From Frigidibacter oleivorans (lineage in GTDB: Bacteria; Pseudomonadota; Alphaproteobacteria; Rhodobacterales; Rhodobacteraceae): a stretch of 64,000 nt of DNA. The notes beneath the pieces are model-generated. The model made no database searches. It was not told the DNA's origin and saw only the letters and a program-made list of their open reading frames with translations. Shown here piece by piece: positions 50,864 to 59,853 of the stretch; the stretch's first letter is position 1, and each line of letters opens with the position of its first letter. Location of the stretch: assembly GCF_003993775.1 (NCBI RefSeq), contig NZ_RJRZ01000006.1, positions 1-64,000 of the forward strand, written 5' to 3'. A program made the position numbers and the translations under genes.

Positions 50864-51645
50864 AGCGGCACCACCATCGGCGTCGCGCTGACCGGATCGG
50901 GCAGCACCCGCGCGGCCAGGCCGAACGCACGCTGCAGCGCCGGTTCGGTCAGCACCGCGGCGGGCGGGCCCTCGGCCACCAGACCCTCTGGCCCCAGCAG
51001 CACCAGATGGTCGCTGTGCCGCGCGGCCAGGTTCAGGTCGTGCAGGACGCTGATCACCGTCGTTCCCCTTTCCCGGTTCAGGCGCTGCAGCAGGCGCAGC
51101 ACCTCGATCTGGTGCGGCAGGTCGAGCCAGGTGGTCGGCTCGTCCAGCAGCACCATGTCGGTTTCCTGCGCCAAGGCCAGCGCGATCCACACCCGTTGCC
51201 GCTGACCGCCCGACAGTTCGGCCACGGGCCGGTCGCGCAGCCCGGCCATCGCCACCGCCGCCAGCGCGCGGTCGACGGCCTCGGCATCCCGCGCCGACCA
51301 GCCCGCCAGCAGCCCCCGCCACGGCGCGCGCCCCCGCGCCACCAGATCGGCGACGGTGATGCCCTCGGGTGCCAGCGGCTGTTGCGGCAGGATGCCCAGC
51401 CGTCGGGCCAGCGCCCGGCTGTCGATCCGCCGCAGATCGGCCCCGCCCAGCGTCACCCGGCCCGCCAGCGGCGCGATCAGCCGGGCGCAGGCGCGCAGCA
51501 GCGTGGACTTGCCGCAGCCATTGGGGCCGAGGATCGCCGTCACCCGGCCCGGCGGCAGGGTCAGGTCCAGATCGCGGATCACCATCCGGCCCGGATAGCC
51601 GAGGCTCAGCCCCTCGGCGCGCAGCTCCTCGGGTGCAGCGCTCAC
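50860..51645 (-). CDS. Ferric-siderophore ABC transporter ATPase (FecE type)
   Basis: A 261-residue ATPase. Walker A is GPNGCGKSTLLRACA, typical of the iron-siderophore FecE/FepC group. The signature is LSGGQRQRVWIALALAQE and Walker B is MVLLDEPTTWLDLPHQIE. It energises the two permeases upstream. GTG start; 4-bp overlaps on both sides. Confidence 0.92.
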   Translation of the reverse strand: MSAAPEELRAEGLSLGYPGRMVIRDLDLTLPPGRVTAILGPNGCGKSTLLRACARLIAPLAGRVTLGGADLRRIDSRALARRLGILPQQPLAPEGITVADLVARGRAPWRGLLAGWSARDAEAVDRALAAVAMAGLRDRPVAELSGGQRQRVWIALALAQETDMVLLDEPTTWLDLPHQIEVLRLLQRLNRERGTTVISVLHDLNLAARHSDHLVLLGPEGLVAEGPPAAVLTEPALQRAFGLAARVLPDPVSATPMVVPL

Positions 51646-52616
51646 AGCTCTCCCCTTTCCATCTCGCGCGACAGGCGCCACAGCAGGTAGGGCGCGCCCA
51701 GCAGTCCGGTCAGCAGGCCCAGGGGCAGCGTCACCCCCGGCAGCGCGTTGCGCGCGGCCAGATCGGCGGCCAGCGTGATCAGCGCGCCGGCCAGCGCCGC
51801 CGCCGCCAGCCGCGCCCCGGCGCCCCGCGCGCCGGTCAGCGCGGAGCCGAGCGGCCCGGCCATCAGCGCGACGAAAGCGACCGGACCCGCCACCGCCACC
51901 GCCGCCGCCATCAGCCCCACGCCCGTCGCGGCCAGCCGCAGCCGCGCGCGCCCGGCCCGCAGCCCCAGCCCGCTGGCCAGATCGTCGCCCAGTTCCAGCA
52001 GCGTCAGCGCCCGCACCTGCACCGCCAGCAGCGCCGCCAGCGCCAGCCCCGGCAGCCAGACCTGCGCCACATGGCCCCAGCCCCGCGCCGCCAGCGAGCC
52101 GGTGATCCAGCGCTGCGCCTCGGTCGCCTCGGGTCCCGGCAGACGCTGCAACAGGAAGGCCGAGGCCGCCGCGCAGGTGAAGCCCAGTCCCAGCCCCACC
52201 AGCACCAGCCGCAGCGGCGCCAGACCCTCGCCCCGCCGATGCGCCAGCGCCGCCACCGCGACCGCCGCCGCCAGCCCGCCCGCCGCGGACAGGAGCGGCG
52301 GCGGCAGGGTCAGCCCCGCGGCCAGCGCCGCCAGCACCGCCAGTGCCGCGCCGGCGGTGAAGCCCATCAGGTCCGGCGAGGCGAGCGGGTTGCGCATCAG
52401 CGTCTGGAACACCGTCCCCGCCAGGCCCAGGCACGCCCCCGCGCCAAGCGCCACCAGCATCCGCGGCGCGCGCAGGATGCGAACGGTCAGCGCCCCCGGA
52501 CCGTCGCCGCCCCACAGCCCCTGCCACAGGTCGGGCAGGCCCAGCCGGACCTCGCCCATCGTCAGGCCGAGCGCGGCGAGCGCGGCCAGCGCCAGGATCA
52601 GCGCCCCCCACCTCAT
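51642..52616 (-). CDS. Ferric-siderophore ABC transporter permease (FecD type)
   Basis: A 324-residue FecCD-family permease with about nine to ten spans. LRAPRMLVALGAGACLGLAGTVFQTLMRNPLASPDLMG is the family's N-terminal signature, of which RMLVALGAGACLGLAG and NPLASPDLMG are the key parts. VGPVAFVALMAG-like and the GVTLPLGLLTGLLGAPYLLWRL end are also present. The start ATG at 52616 overlaps the preceding permease gene. Confidence 0.92.
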   Translation of the reverse strand: MRWGALILALAALAALGLTMGEVRLGLPDLWQGLWGGDGPGALTVRILRAPRMLVALGAGACLGLAGTVFQTLMRNPLASPDLMGFTAGAALAVLAALAAGLTLPPPLLSAAGGLAAAVAVAALAHRRGEGLAPLRLVLVGLGLGFTCAAASAFLLQRLPGPEATEAQRWITGSLAARGWGHVAQVWLPGLALAALLAVQVRALTLLELGDDLASGLGLRAGRARLRLAATGVGLMAAAVAVAGPVAFVALMAGPLGSALTGARGAGARLAAAALAGALITLAADLAARNALPGVTLPLGLLTGLLGAPYLLWRLSREMERGEL

Positions 52617-53590
52617 GCGAGCGCTCCGGGCCGGATGCGGCGGGCGAGCCAGATGAAGACCGGGCCGCCGATCAGCGCGGTCATCACCCCCGCCTTCACC
52701 TCGCCCGGCGGCAGCACGACGCGCCCCGCCACATCGGCCGCCAGCAGGATCGCGGGGCCGAGGCACAGCGCCGCGCCCATCTGCGCGCGCATGCCGCCGC
52801 CCGCCAGCCGCCGCGCCAGTTCCGGCACCATCAGCCCGAGGAAGGCGATCGGTCCCGCCACCGCCACCGCCGCCCCGGCCAGCGCCGCCACCAGCGCCAG
52901 CGCGACGCCCTTCGCCCGGGCGGTGCGGGTGCCGAGGCCCCGCGCCATCGCCTCGCCCAGTGCCAGATTGTCCAGCGCCGGGGCCACCGCCAGCGCGCCC
53001 AGCACCGCCGCCGCCACCACCGCGGCCATCGCGCCCAGGGGGCGGCCTGCCGCTTGCGACAGCGAGCCGGTGTTCCAGAAGCGCAGCACCTCCAGCGACT
53101 CGGCCCGCAACAGCACGATGCCGGTCACCAGCGACATCAAGAGCGCGTTCAGCACCGCCCCCGCCAGCGCCAGCCGCATCGGCCCGGCCCCGCCGCGCAG
53201 CCCGCCGCCGATGAGGAAGACCGCGACCATCGCGGCCAGCGCGCCGGGAAAGGCCATCGCCACCACCAGCCCGCCATCGCCGCGCCCGGTCGCCATGGCC
53301 CCGGCCACCACCGCCAGCGCCGCCCCGGCATTGACGCCGAGGATCCCGGGCTCCGCCAGCGGGTTGCGGGTCAGCCCGCGCAGGATCACCCCGGCCAGCC
53401 CGAGCGCCGCCCCCGCGATCAGCCCCGCCGCCAGCCGGGGCAGCCGCTGGGTCAGCAGCACCACATGCGCGGGATCGGTCAGGTCGGGCGCGGTCAGCGC
53501 GGCCCAGGCCGTGCCCGGCCCGACCGGCCGCGGCCCGACCAGCAGCGCCAGCAGCACCGCCGCCGCCAGCAGGGCCAGCGCGGCCCTCAT
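52613..53590 (-). CDS. Ferric-siderophore ABC transporter permease (FecC type)
   Basis: A 325-residue FecCD-family permease, the partner of the following gene. It shows QRLPRLAAGLIAGAALGLAG, RNPLAEPGILGVNAGAALAV and GPIAFLGLMVPELAR, all standard for this family. It overlaps fecB-like and fecD-like genes by 4 bp each. Confidence 0.92.
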   Translation of the reverse strand: MRAALALLAAAVLLALLVGPRPVGPGTAWAALTAPDLTDPAHVVLLTQRLPRLAAGLIAGAALGLAGVILRGLTRNPLAEPGILGVNAGAALAVVAGAMATGRGDGGLVVAMAFPGALAAMVAVFLIGGGLRGGAGPMRLALAGAVLNALLMSLVTGIVLLRAESLEVLRFWNTGSLSQAAGRPLGAMAAVVAAAVLGALAVAPALDNLALGEAMARGLGTRTARAKGVALALVAALAGAAVAVAGPIAFLGLMVPELARRLAGGGMRAQMGAALCLGPAILLAADVAGRVVLPPGEVKAGVMTALIGGPVFIWLARRIRPGALA

Positions 53591-54648
53591 GACGCCACCA
53601 GCCCCGCCGCCACGGCCGAGGGCACCGGCGTCGCGGGGTCGCCATCGGCGGCGGCGGCCAGGTCGGCTTCCAGCGCCTGCAGCGCGAAGGGGATCGACAG
53701 CACGCTCGCATGGGCCATCGCGGCCGAGGCCAGCGGCCCGGCGAAGACCTCGCGCCCCTGCCGGTGGGCGGCGAGCGTGCGGCGCATCGGCAGGGCGGCA
53801 AGGTCCGGGTCGGCCGCCAGCGCCGAGACCCAGACGAGCACGCCGGCATCGAGCGGCGACAGATCCTCGGGCGACAGGTCGCGGAAGAAATCGCCGCGCC
53901 CGGCCAGCGCGGCGATGGCGGGCGGGATCGCGAAGCCGAGCGCCGCCAGGAAATCCGCCCGCGCATCGCCCGGCAGGAAAGCGCCCGAGGTTCCGGCCCA
54001 GTGATAGGCGGCGGCGGCGGTCTGCCCGGCCCAGCCCGGATGCCGGGCGCGGGCGGCGGCCAGCCGCGCCTCGACCTCGGCGACGAGGGTCCCGGCCCGG
54101 TCGTCGCGCCCGGTGGCGCGGCCCAGCACCATGGTCATCTCGCGCCAGCCGGTGCCATAGGGCGATGTCCCGGCGGAATGGACCAGCGTCGGCGCGATGC
54201 GGTCGAGCACCGCATATTCCGCCCGGCTGATCCCCGCACCGATGGCGACGATCAGGTCGGGCGCCTCGGCCGCGACACGCTCCATCGACACCTCGCCCCG
54301 CAGCACGGGGGGCCGGGCGCCGTGAAGCAGCGGCTCCGCCCAAGGCCAGATGCCGCTGTCGTCGCCGCCATACCAGTGCCGCAGCGCCACCGGCACGACG
54401 CCGAGCGCGAGCAGGGTGTCATGCGAGGTATAGCCCAGCGACACGACCCGCCGTGCCGGGGCTGGCAGCACCGTCCGGCCCCAGGCATGGTCGAAGACGA
54501 GGCGATCGCCCGCCGCTCCCGCCGCCCCCGCCGCCACGGCCGGCAGTGCCAGCGCCGCGCCCGCCAGCGCGCCCCCGGCCAGCGCAACGGCCCGCCTGCG
54601 GGTCGGCCGCGCGGGATCGGGCAAGGGGGAGGGGAAGGCGATGTCCAT
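53587..54648 (-). CDS. Ferric-siderophore periplasmic binding protein (FecB type)
   Basis: A 353-residue class III solute-binding protein. The N-terminus has TRRRAVALAGGALAG, a twin-arginine-like signal with a hydrophobic core to about residue 45. The mature part has RRVVSLGYTSHDTLLALGVVPVAL, the entry typical of iron-complex binding proteins, and APDLIVAIGAG in the middle. It captures ferric siderophore after the TonB receptor and heads the minus-strand operon. A TTGACA element (54678-54683, minus strand) and AAGGGGAGG ribosome site lie upstream. Confidence 0.9.
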   Translation of the reverse strand: MDIAFPSPLPDPARPTRRRAVALAGGALAGAALALPAVAAGAAGAAGDRLVFDHAWGRTVLPAPARRVVSLGYTSHDTLLALGVVPVALRHWYGGDDSGIWPWAEPLLHGARPPVLRGEVSMERVAAEAPDLIVAIGAGISRAEYAVLDRIAPTLVHSAGTSPYGTGWREMTMVLGRATGRDDRAGTLVAEVEARLAAARARHPGWAGQTAAAAYHWAGTSGAFLPGDARADFLAALGFAIPPAIAALAGRGDFFRDLSPEDLSPLDAGVLVWVSALAADPDLAALPMRRTLAAHRQGREVFAGPLASAAMAHASVLSIPFALQALEADLAAAADGDPATPVPSAVAAGLVAS

Positions 54649-54657
54649 CGCCTCCCC

Positions 54658-54674
54658 TTCCTATGACCTAGGAA
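54658..54674. promoter_or_regulatory. 17-bp palindrome in the leader of the Fec-type operon
   Basis: TTCCTA-TGACC-TAGGAA is a perfect inverted repeat ending 10 bp before the fecB-like ATG and close to a TTGACA box at 54678-54683. It is a candidate iron-regulator site. It does not match a Fur or RirA consensus that I can name. Confidence 0.4.
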
Positions 54675-54715
54675 AATTGTCAACAAAACTGCGACGGCCC
54701 CCGGGGGCGAGGGGA

Positions 54716-55813
54716 TCAGTTCAGCCGGTCGCCGCTGGCCGGGTCGAAAAACGACGCCTTGCCCAGATCGAAGGACAAGGGCAGATGTTCGCCCGCCCGC
54801 GCCCGGGTTTCGGCATGCAGCCGCGCCGTCACCTGCTTGCCGCCCATTTCCGACACCACGAAGGTATCGGCGCCGGCGGGTTCGACCATGTCGATGCGGC
54901 AATCGACCGTCTGCACCTGCTGGCCGCTGCGGAAGCCCGCCTCGGCGATGTCCTCGGGCCGCAGGCCCAAGATCACGTCCTCGGGCAAACCGGCCGGCGC
55001 TGCATGGTCCAGCACCAGCGGCGGCTCGCCCGCGCGGGCGATTTCCAGCCGGGTCTCGCCGCCATTGGCCCGCGCCTTGGCCGGGATCAGGTTCATCGCG
55101 GGCGAGCCCATGAAATCGGCGACGAAGACATTGGCGGGCCGGTTGTAGATTTCCGACGGCGTGCCGATCTGCTGGATCACCCCGCCCTTCATCACCACGA
55201 TCTTCGAGGCGAGCGTCATCGCCTCGATCTGGTCATGGGTGACATAGACCATCGAGGTGCCGAGCCGCGCATGCAGCTTCTTGATCTCGGACCGCATCTC
55301 GACCCGCAGCTTGGCGTCGAGGTTCGACAGCGGCTCGTCGAACAGGAACAGCGCCGGATCGCGCACCAGCGCGCGGCCCATCGCCACCCGCTGCCGCTGC
55401 CCGCCCGACAGCTGTGCCGGACGCCGGTTCAGCAGATGTTCGATCTGCAGCTGGGCCGCGACTTCCTTCAGCTTGCGCTCCTGCGTCGCGGGATCGACGC
55501 CGCGCACCTTCATGCCGAAGGTGATGTTCTTCGCCACGCTCATCGTCGGGTACAGCGCGTAGGACTGGAAGACCATCGCGATGTTGCGGTCCTTGGGGCT
55601 GACATGGGTCATGTCGCGGCCCCCGATCAGGATTTCCCCGCCCGAGGTCTCCTCCAGCCCCGCGATGCAGTTCAGCAGGGTGGACTTGCCGCAGCCCGAG
55701 GGGCCGACCAGCACGAGGAATTCGCCGGGTTCGATGGCGACGTTGATGCCTTTCAGGATCTCGGTCGTGCCGAAATTCTTGGTGACATTGCGGATTTCGA
55801 GGATCGGCGCCAT
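54716..55813 (-). CDS. gtsD: Sugar ABC transporter ATPase (MalK/UgpC type)
   Basis: A 365-residue ATPase. Walker A is GPSGCGKSTLL, the signature LSGGQRQRVAMGRALV and Walker B LFLFDEPLSNLDAKLR. The C-terminal ~120 residues are the regulatory TOBE/OB domain with ILGLRPEDIAEA. It energises the two permeases encoded just upstream. It ends the gts operon, 67 bp from the divergently oriented end of the iron operon's leader. Confidence 0.87.
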   Translation of the reverse strand: MAPILEIRNVTKNFGTTEILKGINVAIEPGEFLVLVGPSGCGKSTLLNCIAGLEETSGGEILIGGRDMTHVSPKDRNIAMVFQSYALYPTMSVAKNITFGMKVRGVDPATQERKLKEVAAQLQIEHLLNRRPAQLSGGQRQRVAMGRALVRDPALFLFDEPLSNLDAKLRVEMRSEIKKLHARLGTSMVYVTHDQIEAMTLASKIVVMKGGVIQQIGTPSEIYNRPANVFVADFMGSPAMNLIPAKARANGGETRLEIARAGEPPLVLDHAAPAGLPEDVILGLRPEDIAEAGFRSGQQVQTVDCRIDMVEPAGADTFVVSEMGGKQVTARLHAETRARAGEHLPLSFDLGKASFFDPASGDRLN

Positions 55814-55817
55814 GAAG

Positions 55818-56726
55818 CTATCCCTTGACGGACCCCGCGGTCAGACCGCGGATGAAGTATTTGCCGGCGATGATGTAGACGAGCAGCGTCGGCAGCGCGG
55901 CGATGATCGCGGCGGCCATGTCGACGTTGTATTCCTTCACCCCGGTGGTGGAGTTGACGATGTTGTTCAGCGCCACGGTGATCGGCTGCGACCCCGCCTG
56001 GCTGAACGAGACCCCGAACAGGAAGTCGTTCCAGATCTGGGTGAACTGCCAGATGACCGTGACCACGATGATCGGCAGCGACAGCGGCAGGAAGATCGAC
56101 CAGAAGATGCGGAAGAAGCCCGCCCCGTCGATCTTGGCCGCGCGCACCAGTTCCTGCGGAATGGTGACATAGTAGTTGCGGAAGAACAGCGTGGTGAAGC
56201 CCAGGCCGTAGATCACATGGACCATGATCAGGCCCTGGATCGTGCCGGCGAGCCCGAGGATGCCCAGAAGGCGCGCCATCGGCAGCAGCACCACCTGGAA
56301 GGGAATGAAGCAGCCGAACAGCAGCAGCGCGAAGAACAGGTTGGCGCCGCGGAACTGCCAGTGCGCGATGATGTAGCCGTTCACCGCGCCGATGAAGGTC
56401 GAGATGGCGACGGCGGGCACCGCCAGCACCACCGAGTTCCAGAAATAGGGGCGGACCCCTTCGCACTGGATGCCGGTGCAGGCGCCGGACCAGGCCTTGG
56501 CCCAGGCGTCGAAGGTGACGGCGCGCGGCAGCGCGACAAGGCTGCCGGTGCGGATCTCCTCGAGGCTTTTCAGCGAGGTGGTCACCATCACGAACAGCGG
56601 CATCAGGTAGAACAGCGCGAAGAGGATCAGCACCGCGTAAAGCGTCCAGCGCAGGCCGATGCGCAGGGCGCGCGACTGGCCGGCGCCGGCGCGCGGCAGG
56701 GTGTCCGAAAAGGCCTGATCAGTCAT
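55818..56726 (-). CDS. gtsC: Glucose/mannose-type ABC transporter permease 2
   Basis: A 302-residue permease with six spans and the EAA coupling loop IPQELVRAAKIDGAGFFRIFW. The periplasmic insertion ACTGIQCEGVRPYFWNS is a hallmark of GtsC-like glucose permeases in Pseudomonas and related groups. It overlaps gtsB by 8 bp and lies 4 bp ahead of gtsD. Confidence 0.88.
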   Translation of the reverse strand: MTDQAFSDTLPRAGAGQSRALRIGLRWTLYAVLILFALFYLMPLFVMVTTSLKSLEEIRTGSLVALPRAVTFDAWAKAWSGACTGIQCEGVRPYFWNSVVLAVPAVAISTFIGAVNGYIIAHWQFRGANLFFALLLFGCFIPFQVVLLPMARLLGILGLAGTIQGLIMVHVIYGLGFTTLFFRNYYVTIPQELVRAAKIDGAGFFRIFWSIFLPLSLPIIVVTVIWQFTQIWNDFLFGVSFSQAGSQPITVALNNIVNSTTGVKEYNVDMAAAIIAALPTLLVYIIAGKYFIRGLTAGSVKG

Positions 56727-57591
56727 GCTTGGCCCTCAGTTCCGAATAGAGGTAGGGAACGACGATGGCGAAGACGACCGACATCATGATCATCGCGGAC
56801 GAGGCCGCCTGACCCAGATCCCCGCGCGAGAAGGCCATCGCATACATGTAGGTGGCGGGCAGGTCGGTGGCATAGCCGGGGCCGCCGCCCGTCAGCGCGA
56901 TGACCAGATCGAAGCTCTTGATCGCCAGATGCGCCAGCACGATGAAGGCCGACAGGAAGATCGGCGCCATCGACGGGATGATGATCGCGGTATAGATGCG
57001 CCAGGTCGGGATGCCGTCCACCTGCGCGGCCTTGATGATCTCGCCGTCCACGGATCGCAGCCCGGCCAGGAACAGCGCCATCACGAAGCCCGAGGATTGC
57101 CAGATCGCCGCGAGCACGATCGTGTAGATCGCCTTGTCGGGATCGACGAGCCAGCCGAAGCTGAAGCTCTCGAACCCCCAGCCCCTGACCATCGCCTCGA
57201 TGCCGAGGCCCGGGTTCAGGATCCACTTCCAGGCGGTGCCGGTGACGATCATCGACAGCGCCATGGGGTAGAGATAGATCGTGCGCAGCGCGCCCTCGGC
57301 CCGGATATGCTGGTCCAGCAGGATGGCGAGCGCGAGGCCCAGCACCATCGCGATGACGATGAACAGCGTCCCGAAGACGTAGAGGTTGTTCATCGCCGTG
57401 TCCCAGCGGGGGGCGGCGAACAGGCGTTCGTACTGGATGACTCCGTCGATCTCGTATTGCGGCATCAGCCGCGACCGGGTGAAGGAAATCCACGCGGTCC
57501 AGGCGATGAAGCCGTAGACGAAGACGAGCACCGCCAGGAAGGTCGGTGCGAGAAGTATCTTGGGGATCTGTCGCCCCAGCCAGTCGGACAT
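56719..57591 (-). CDS. gtsB: Glucose/mannose-type ABC transporter permease 1
   Basis: A 290-residue permease with six spans. The EAA loop is DGEIIKAAQVDGIPTWRIYT, and RTIYLYPMALSMIVTGTAWKWILNPGLG is the conserved central block, of which YPMALSMIVTGTAWKW is most telling. It pairs with GtsC. A strong hairpin separates it from gtsA. Confidence 0.88.
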   Translation of the reverse strand: MSDWLGRQIPKILLAPTFLAVLVFVYGFIAWTAWISFTRSRLMPQYEIDGVIQYERLFAAPRWDTAMNNLYVFGTLFIVIAMVLGLALAILLDQHIRAEGALRTIYLYPMALSMIVTGTAWKWILNPGLGIEAMVRGWGFESFSFGWLVDPDKAIYTIVLAAIWQSSGFVMALFLAGLRSVDGEIIKAAQVDGIPTWRIYTAIIIPSMAPIFLSAFIVLAHLAIKSFDLVIALTGGGPGYATDLPATYMYAMAFSRGDLGQAASSAMIMMSVVFAIVVPYLYSELRAKHD

Positions 57592-57613
57592 GGCAAGCCT
57601 CGCTAAGCCGCAA

Positions 57614-57643
57614 GGCCCGGGGCCGCGGCTGCGGTCCCGGGCC
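57614..57643 (-). other. Intercistronic hairpin between gtsA and gtsB
   Basis: A 13-bp stem (57614-57626 with 57631-57643) with one G-U pair closes a 4-nt loop. It lies just behind the gtsA stop codon. Such hairpins often protect the mRNA of the abundant binding protein from decay while lowering permease output. Confidence 0.65.
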
Positions 57644-57661
57644 GGTGGGGCAGGGGGTGTC

Positions 57662-58906
57662 TTACATCGAGTTGGCGACGGCGGCGGCGAGCTGCTCGAC
57701 CGCTTCCTCCGACGACATGTCGGAGTTGAAATGCGCCGTCACCACATCGGTGATCGCGCCGGCCTGCGCGCCGCGCAGCGCCATGCCATGCGCGTAGGAG
57801 GGCAGCAGGCTGCCGTTCTGCGCATCGGCCTGCATGTCTTCCGACGACTTCTGCGCGCACATGTCGAACTTGTCGAGGCTGACATCGGTGCGGACCGGGA
57901 TCGAGCCCTTGTTCAGGTTGAAGGTTTCCTGGAAGGAGGGGCCGACGATCAGTTCCGCCAGCAGGGCCTGGCCTTCCTTCGCGTCCTCGCCCTCGACCTC
58001 GAACATGGCGAAGCTGTCGACGTTGTAGAGATAGCCCTCGCCCGGGGTCGGGGCGCAGAGGAAGTCCTCGCCCGGCACCTTGCCCGCGGCCACGAATTCA
58101 CCCTTGGCCCAGTCACCCATGATCTGGAAGGCGGCCTCGCCGTTCATCACCATCGCGGTGGCGAGGTTCCATTCCCGACCCGAGAAGTTGTCGTCGACAT
58201 AGCCGCGCAGTACGCGCATCTCGTCGAAGACCTGCTTCATCGTGTCCGAGGTCAGCGCCTCTTCGTCCAGATCGACCAGCGCCTGCTGATAGAATTCCGG
58301 GCCGCCGAGGCCCAGCACCACGGTTTCGAACACGGTCGCGTCCTGCCAGGACTGGCCGCCATGGGCCAGCGGCGTGACGCCCGCGGCCTTCAGCTTCTCG
58401 GCCGCCGCGTTGAACTCTTCCCAGGTCGTCGGCATCTCGATGCCGTTCGATTCCAGGATGTCGGCATTGGCCCAGATCCAGTTGACGCGGTGCACGTTCA
58501 CCGGCGCGGCGCACCAGTGGCCGTCGCATTTCATGTGCTCGGCCAGCTGCGCGGGCAGCACGTCGGCCCAGCCCTGCGCCTCGGCCACGTCCGAGATGTC
58601 GGCCAGCACACCCTCTTCGTACCATTCCTGGATCGCCGGGCCTTTCAGCTGCACGGCGGTGGGCGGGTTGCCCGACAGGGCGCGGGCGCGCAGCGCGGTC
58701 ATCGCCGCGTCGCCGCCGCCGCCGGCCACCGGCATGTCGGTCCAGCTGCCGCCCCGCGCGGCGAATTCTTCCTGCAGCACGGCGACCGATTTCGCCTCGC
58801 CGCCCGAGGTCCACCAGTGCATCACCTCGGCCTTGGGTTCGGCAAAGGCCGCCCCGGCGGTCATGGCCAGAACCGACGCGGCCGAAGCCGCGGTAAAGAG
58901 TTTCAT
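57662..58906 (-). CDS. gtsA: Glucose/mannose-type periplasmic binding protein
   Basis: A 414-residue solute-binding protein. The signal peptide is cleaved after AAFA (~residue 22). The mature start has VMHWWTSGGEAKSVAVLQEEF, as in GtsA-type glucose-binding proteins, followed by GGGGDAAMTALRARALSGNPPTA. Further matching blocks are HRVNWIWAN and MVMNGEAAFQIMGDW. It delivers glucose, mannose or a related sugar to GtsBCD. It is the first gene of the operon and divergent from a two-component system, as in Pseudomonas where gltR/gtrS adjoin gtsABCD. Confidence 0.88.
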   Translation of the reverse strand: MKLFTAASAASVLAMTAGAAFAEPKAEVMHWWTSGGEAKSVAVLQEEFAARGGSWTDMPVAGGGGDAAMTALRARALSGNPPTAVQLKGPAIQEWYEEGVLADISDVAEAQGWADVLPAQLAEHMKCDGHWCAAPVNVHRVNWIWANADILESNGIEMPTTWEEFNAAAEKLKAAGVTPLAHGGQSWQDATVFETVVLGLGGPEFYQQALVDLDEEALTSDTMKQVFDEMRVLRGYVDDNFSGREWNLATAMVMNGEAAFQIMGDWAKGEFVAAGKVPGEDFLCAPTPGEGYLYNVDSFAMFEVEGEDAKEGQALLAELIVGPSFQETFNLNKGSIPVRTDVSLDKFDMCAQKSSEDMQADAQNGSLLPSYAHGMALRGAQAGAITDVVTAHFNSDMSSEEAVEQLAAAVANSM

Positions 58907-59017
58907 GTCGATGTCCTCCCGATCTGTGCCGGCAGCCCTGCCGCCGGCGACGCGCGTAACTTACTAGCCCGAGCCCCGATGGCGACAACCGTCCGGCTCC
59001 TCCAGCCGCCATCCGAC

Positions 59018-59053
59018 GTCACAAACATAGCACGTCTGTTACAGTGCGTTACA
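59018..59053 (+). promoter_or_regulatory. OmpR-type direct repeats between gtsA and the regulator
   Basis: GTTACA at 59038 and 59048 are perfect copies 10 bp apart, and GTCACA at 59018 lies two further helix turns upstream. Spacing in steps of 10 bp is typical of OmpR/PhoB-family sites. A reverse-oriented GTAAC (58956) sits near the gtsA side of the same 209-bp gap. The response regulator at 59116 is the likely binder. Confidence 0.6.
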
Positions 59054-59115
59054 ATGAACCTGCGAACGGGTTAGGACGATCCGGCCCGGGACCCGGGCGG
59101 GCAAGGGGACGGCGC

Positions 59116-59853
59116 ATGGCGATACCAAGGCTTCTGGTCGTGGACGACGACGGCGAGATGCGCGAGATGCTGGTGACCTTCCTGCAACGAAACGGGTTCA
59201 TCGCCCTGCCCGCCGCCAGCGAGGCCGAAATCCTGGCGGTCCTGTCGCAGACGCGCGTCGACCTGATTCTGCTCGACGTCATGCTGGGCTGCGAAAACGG
59301 GGTGCAGATCTGCGCCCGGCTGCGGGCGGAACGGGACCTGCCGATCGTGCTGGTCTCGGCCCTGTCCGCCGACCAGCACCAGATGGCGGGCTACGAGGTC
59401 GGGGCCGACGACTATGTCGCCAAGCCCTTCAACCCCGAGATCCTGCTGGCCCGCATCCGCGCCGTGCTGCGCCGGGGCCGGCGGTCGCCCTCGCTGGGCT
59501 ACCGGCGCACGGCGGCGGTCTGGCGGTTCGCCGGCTGGACCTATGACGGCAAGCGCGACGAGGTCACCTCGCCCTCGGGCTATCAGGTGCCGCTGTCGGG
59601 CCGGGAAAGCCGGCTGCTGAAGGTGCTGCTGGCCAATCCTCATGTGCCCCTGACGCGCGAGGAGATCGCGGCGGCGCTGGACGTCACCGGCGAGGGCGAG
59701 GCCGCCCCCGAGGCGCAGGGCCGCGCCATCGACGTGCTGGTGGGACGGTTGCGGTCCAAGATCGAGGCGAATCCGCGCCAGCCGCAGATGCTGCGCACCG
59801 AACGGGCGGTGGGCTATGTCTTCGGCGTCGATGTCGAGCGGATGGATGCCTGA
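59116..59853 (+). CDS. OmpR-family response regulator
   Basis: A 245-residue regulator. The receiver (residues 1-120) has the acidic triplet D10-D12, the phosphorylated Asp54 in LILLDVMLG and Lys in DYVAKPFNPE. The winged helix domain (residues ~140-240) has LSGRESRLLKVLLANPHVPLTREEI and the GRAIDVLVGRLRSKIE recognition region. It overlaps the kinase gene by 8 bp. By position it should control the divergent gts sugar operon in the manner of GltR. Confidence 0.93.
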   Translation: MAIPRLLVVDDDGEMREMLVTFLQRNGFIALPAASEAEILAVLSQTRVDLILLDVMLGCENGVQICARLRAERDLPIVLVSALSADQHQMAGYEVGADDYVAKPFNPEILLARIRAVLRRGRRSPSLGYRRTAAVWRFAGWTYDGKRDEVTSPSGYQVPLSGRESRLLKVLLANPHVPLTREEIAAALDVTGEGEAAPEAQGRAIDVLVGRLRSKIEANPRQPQMLRTERAVGYVFGVDVERMDA

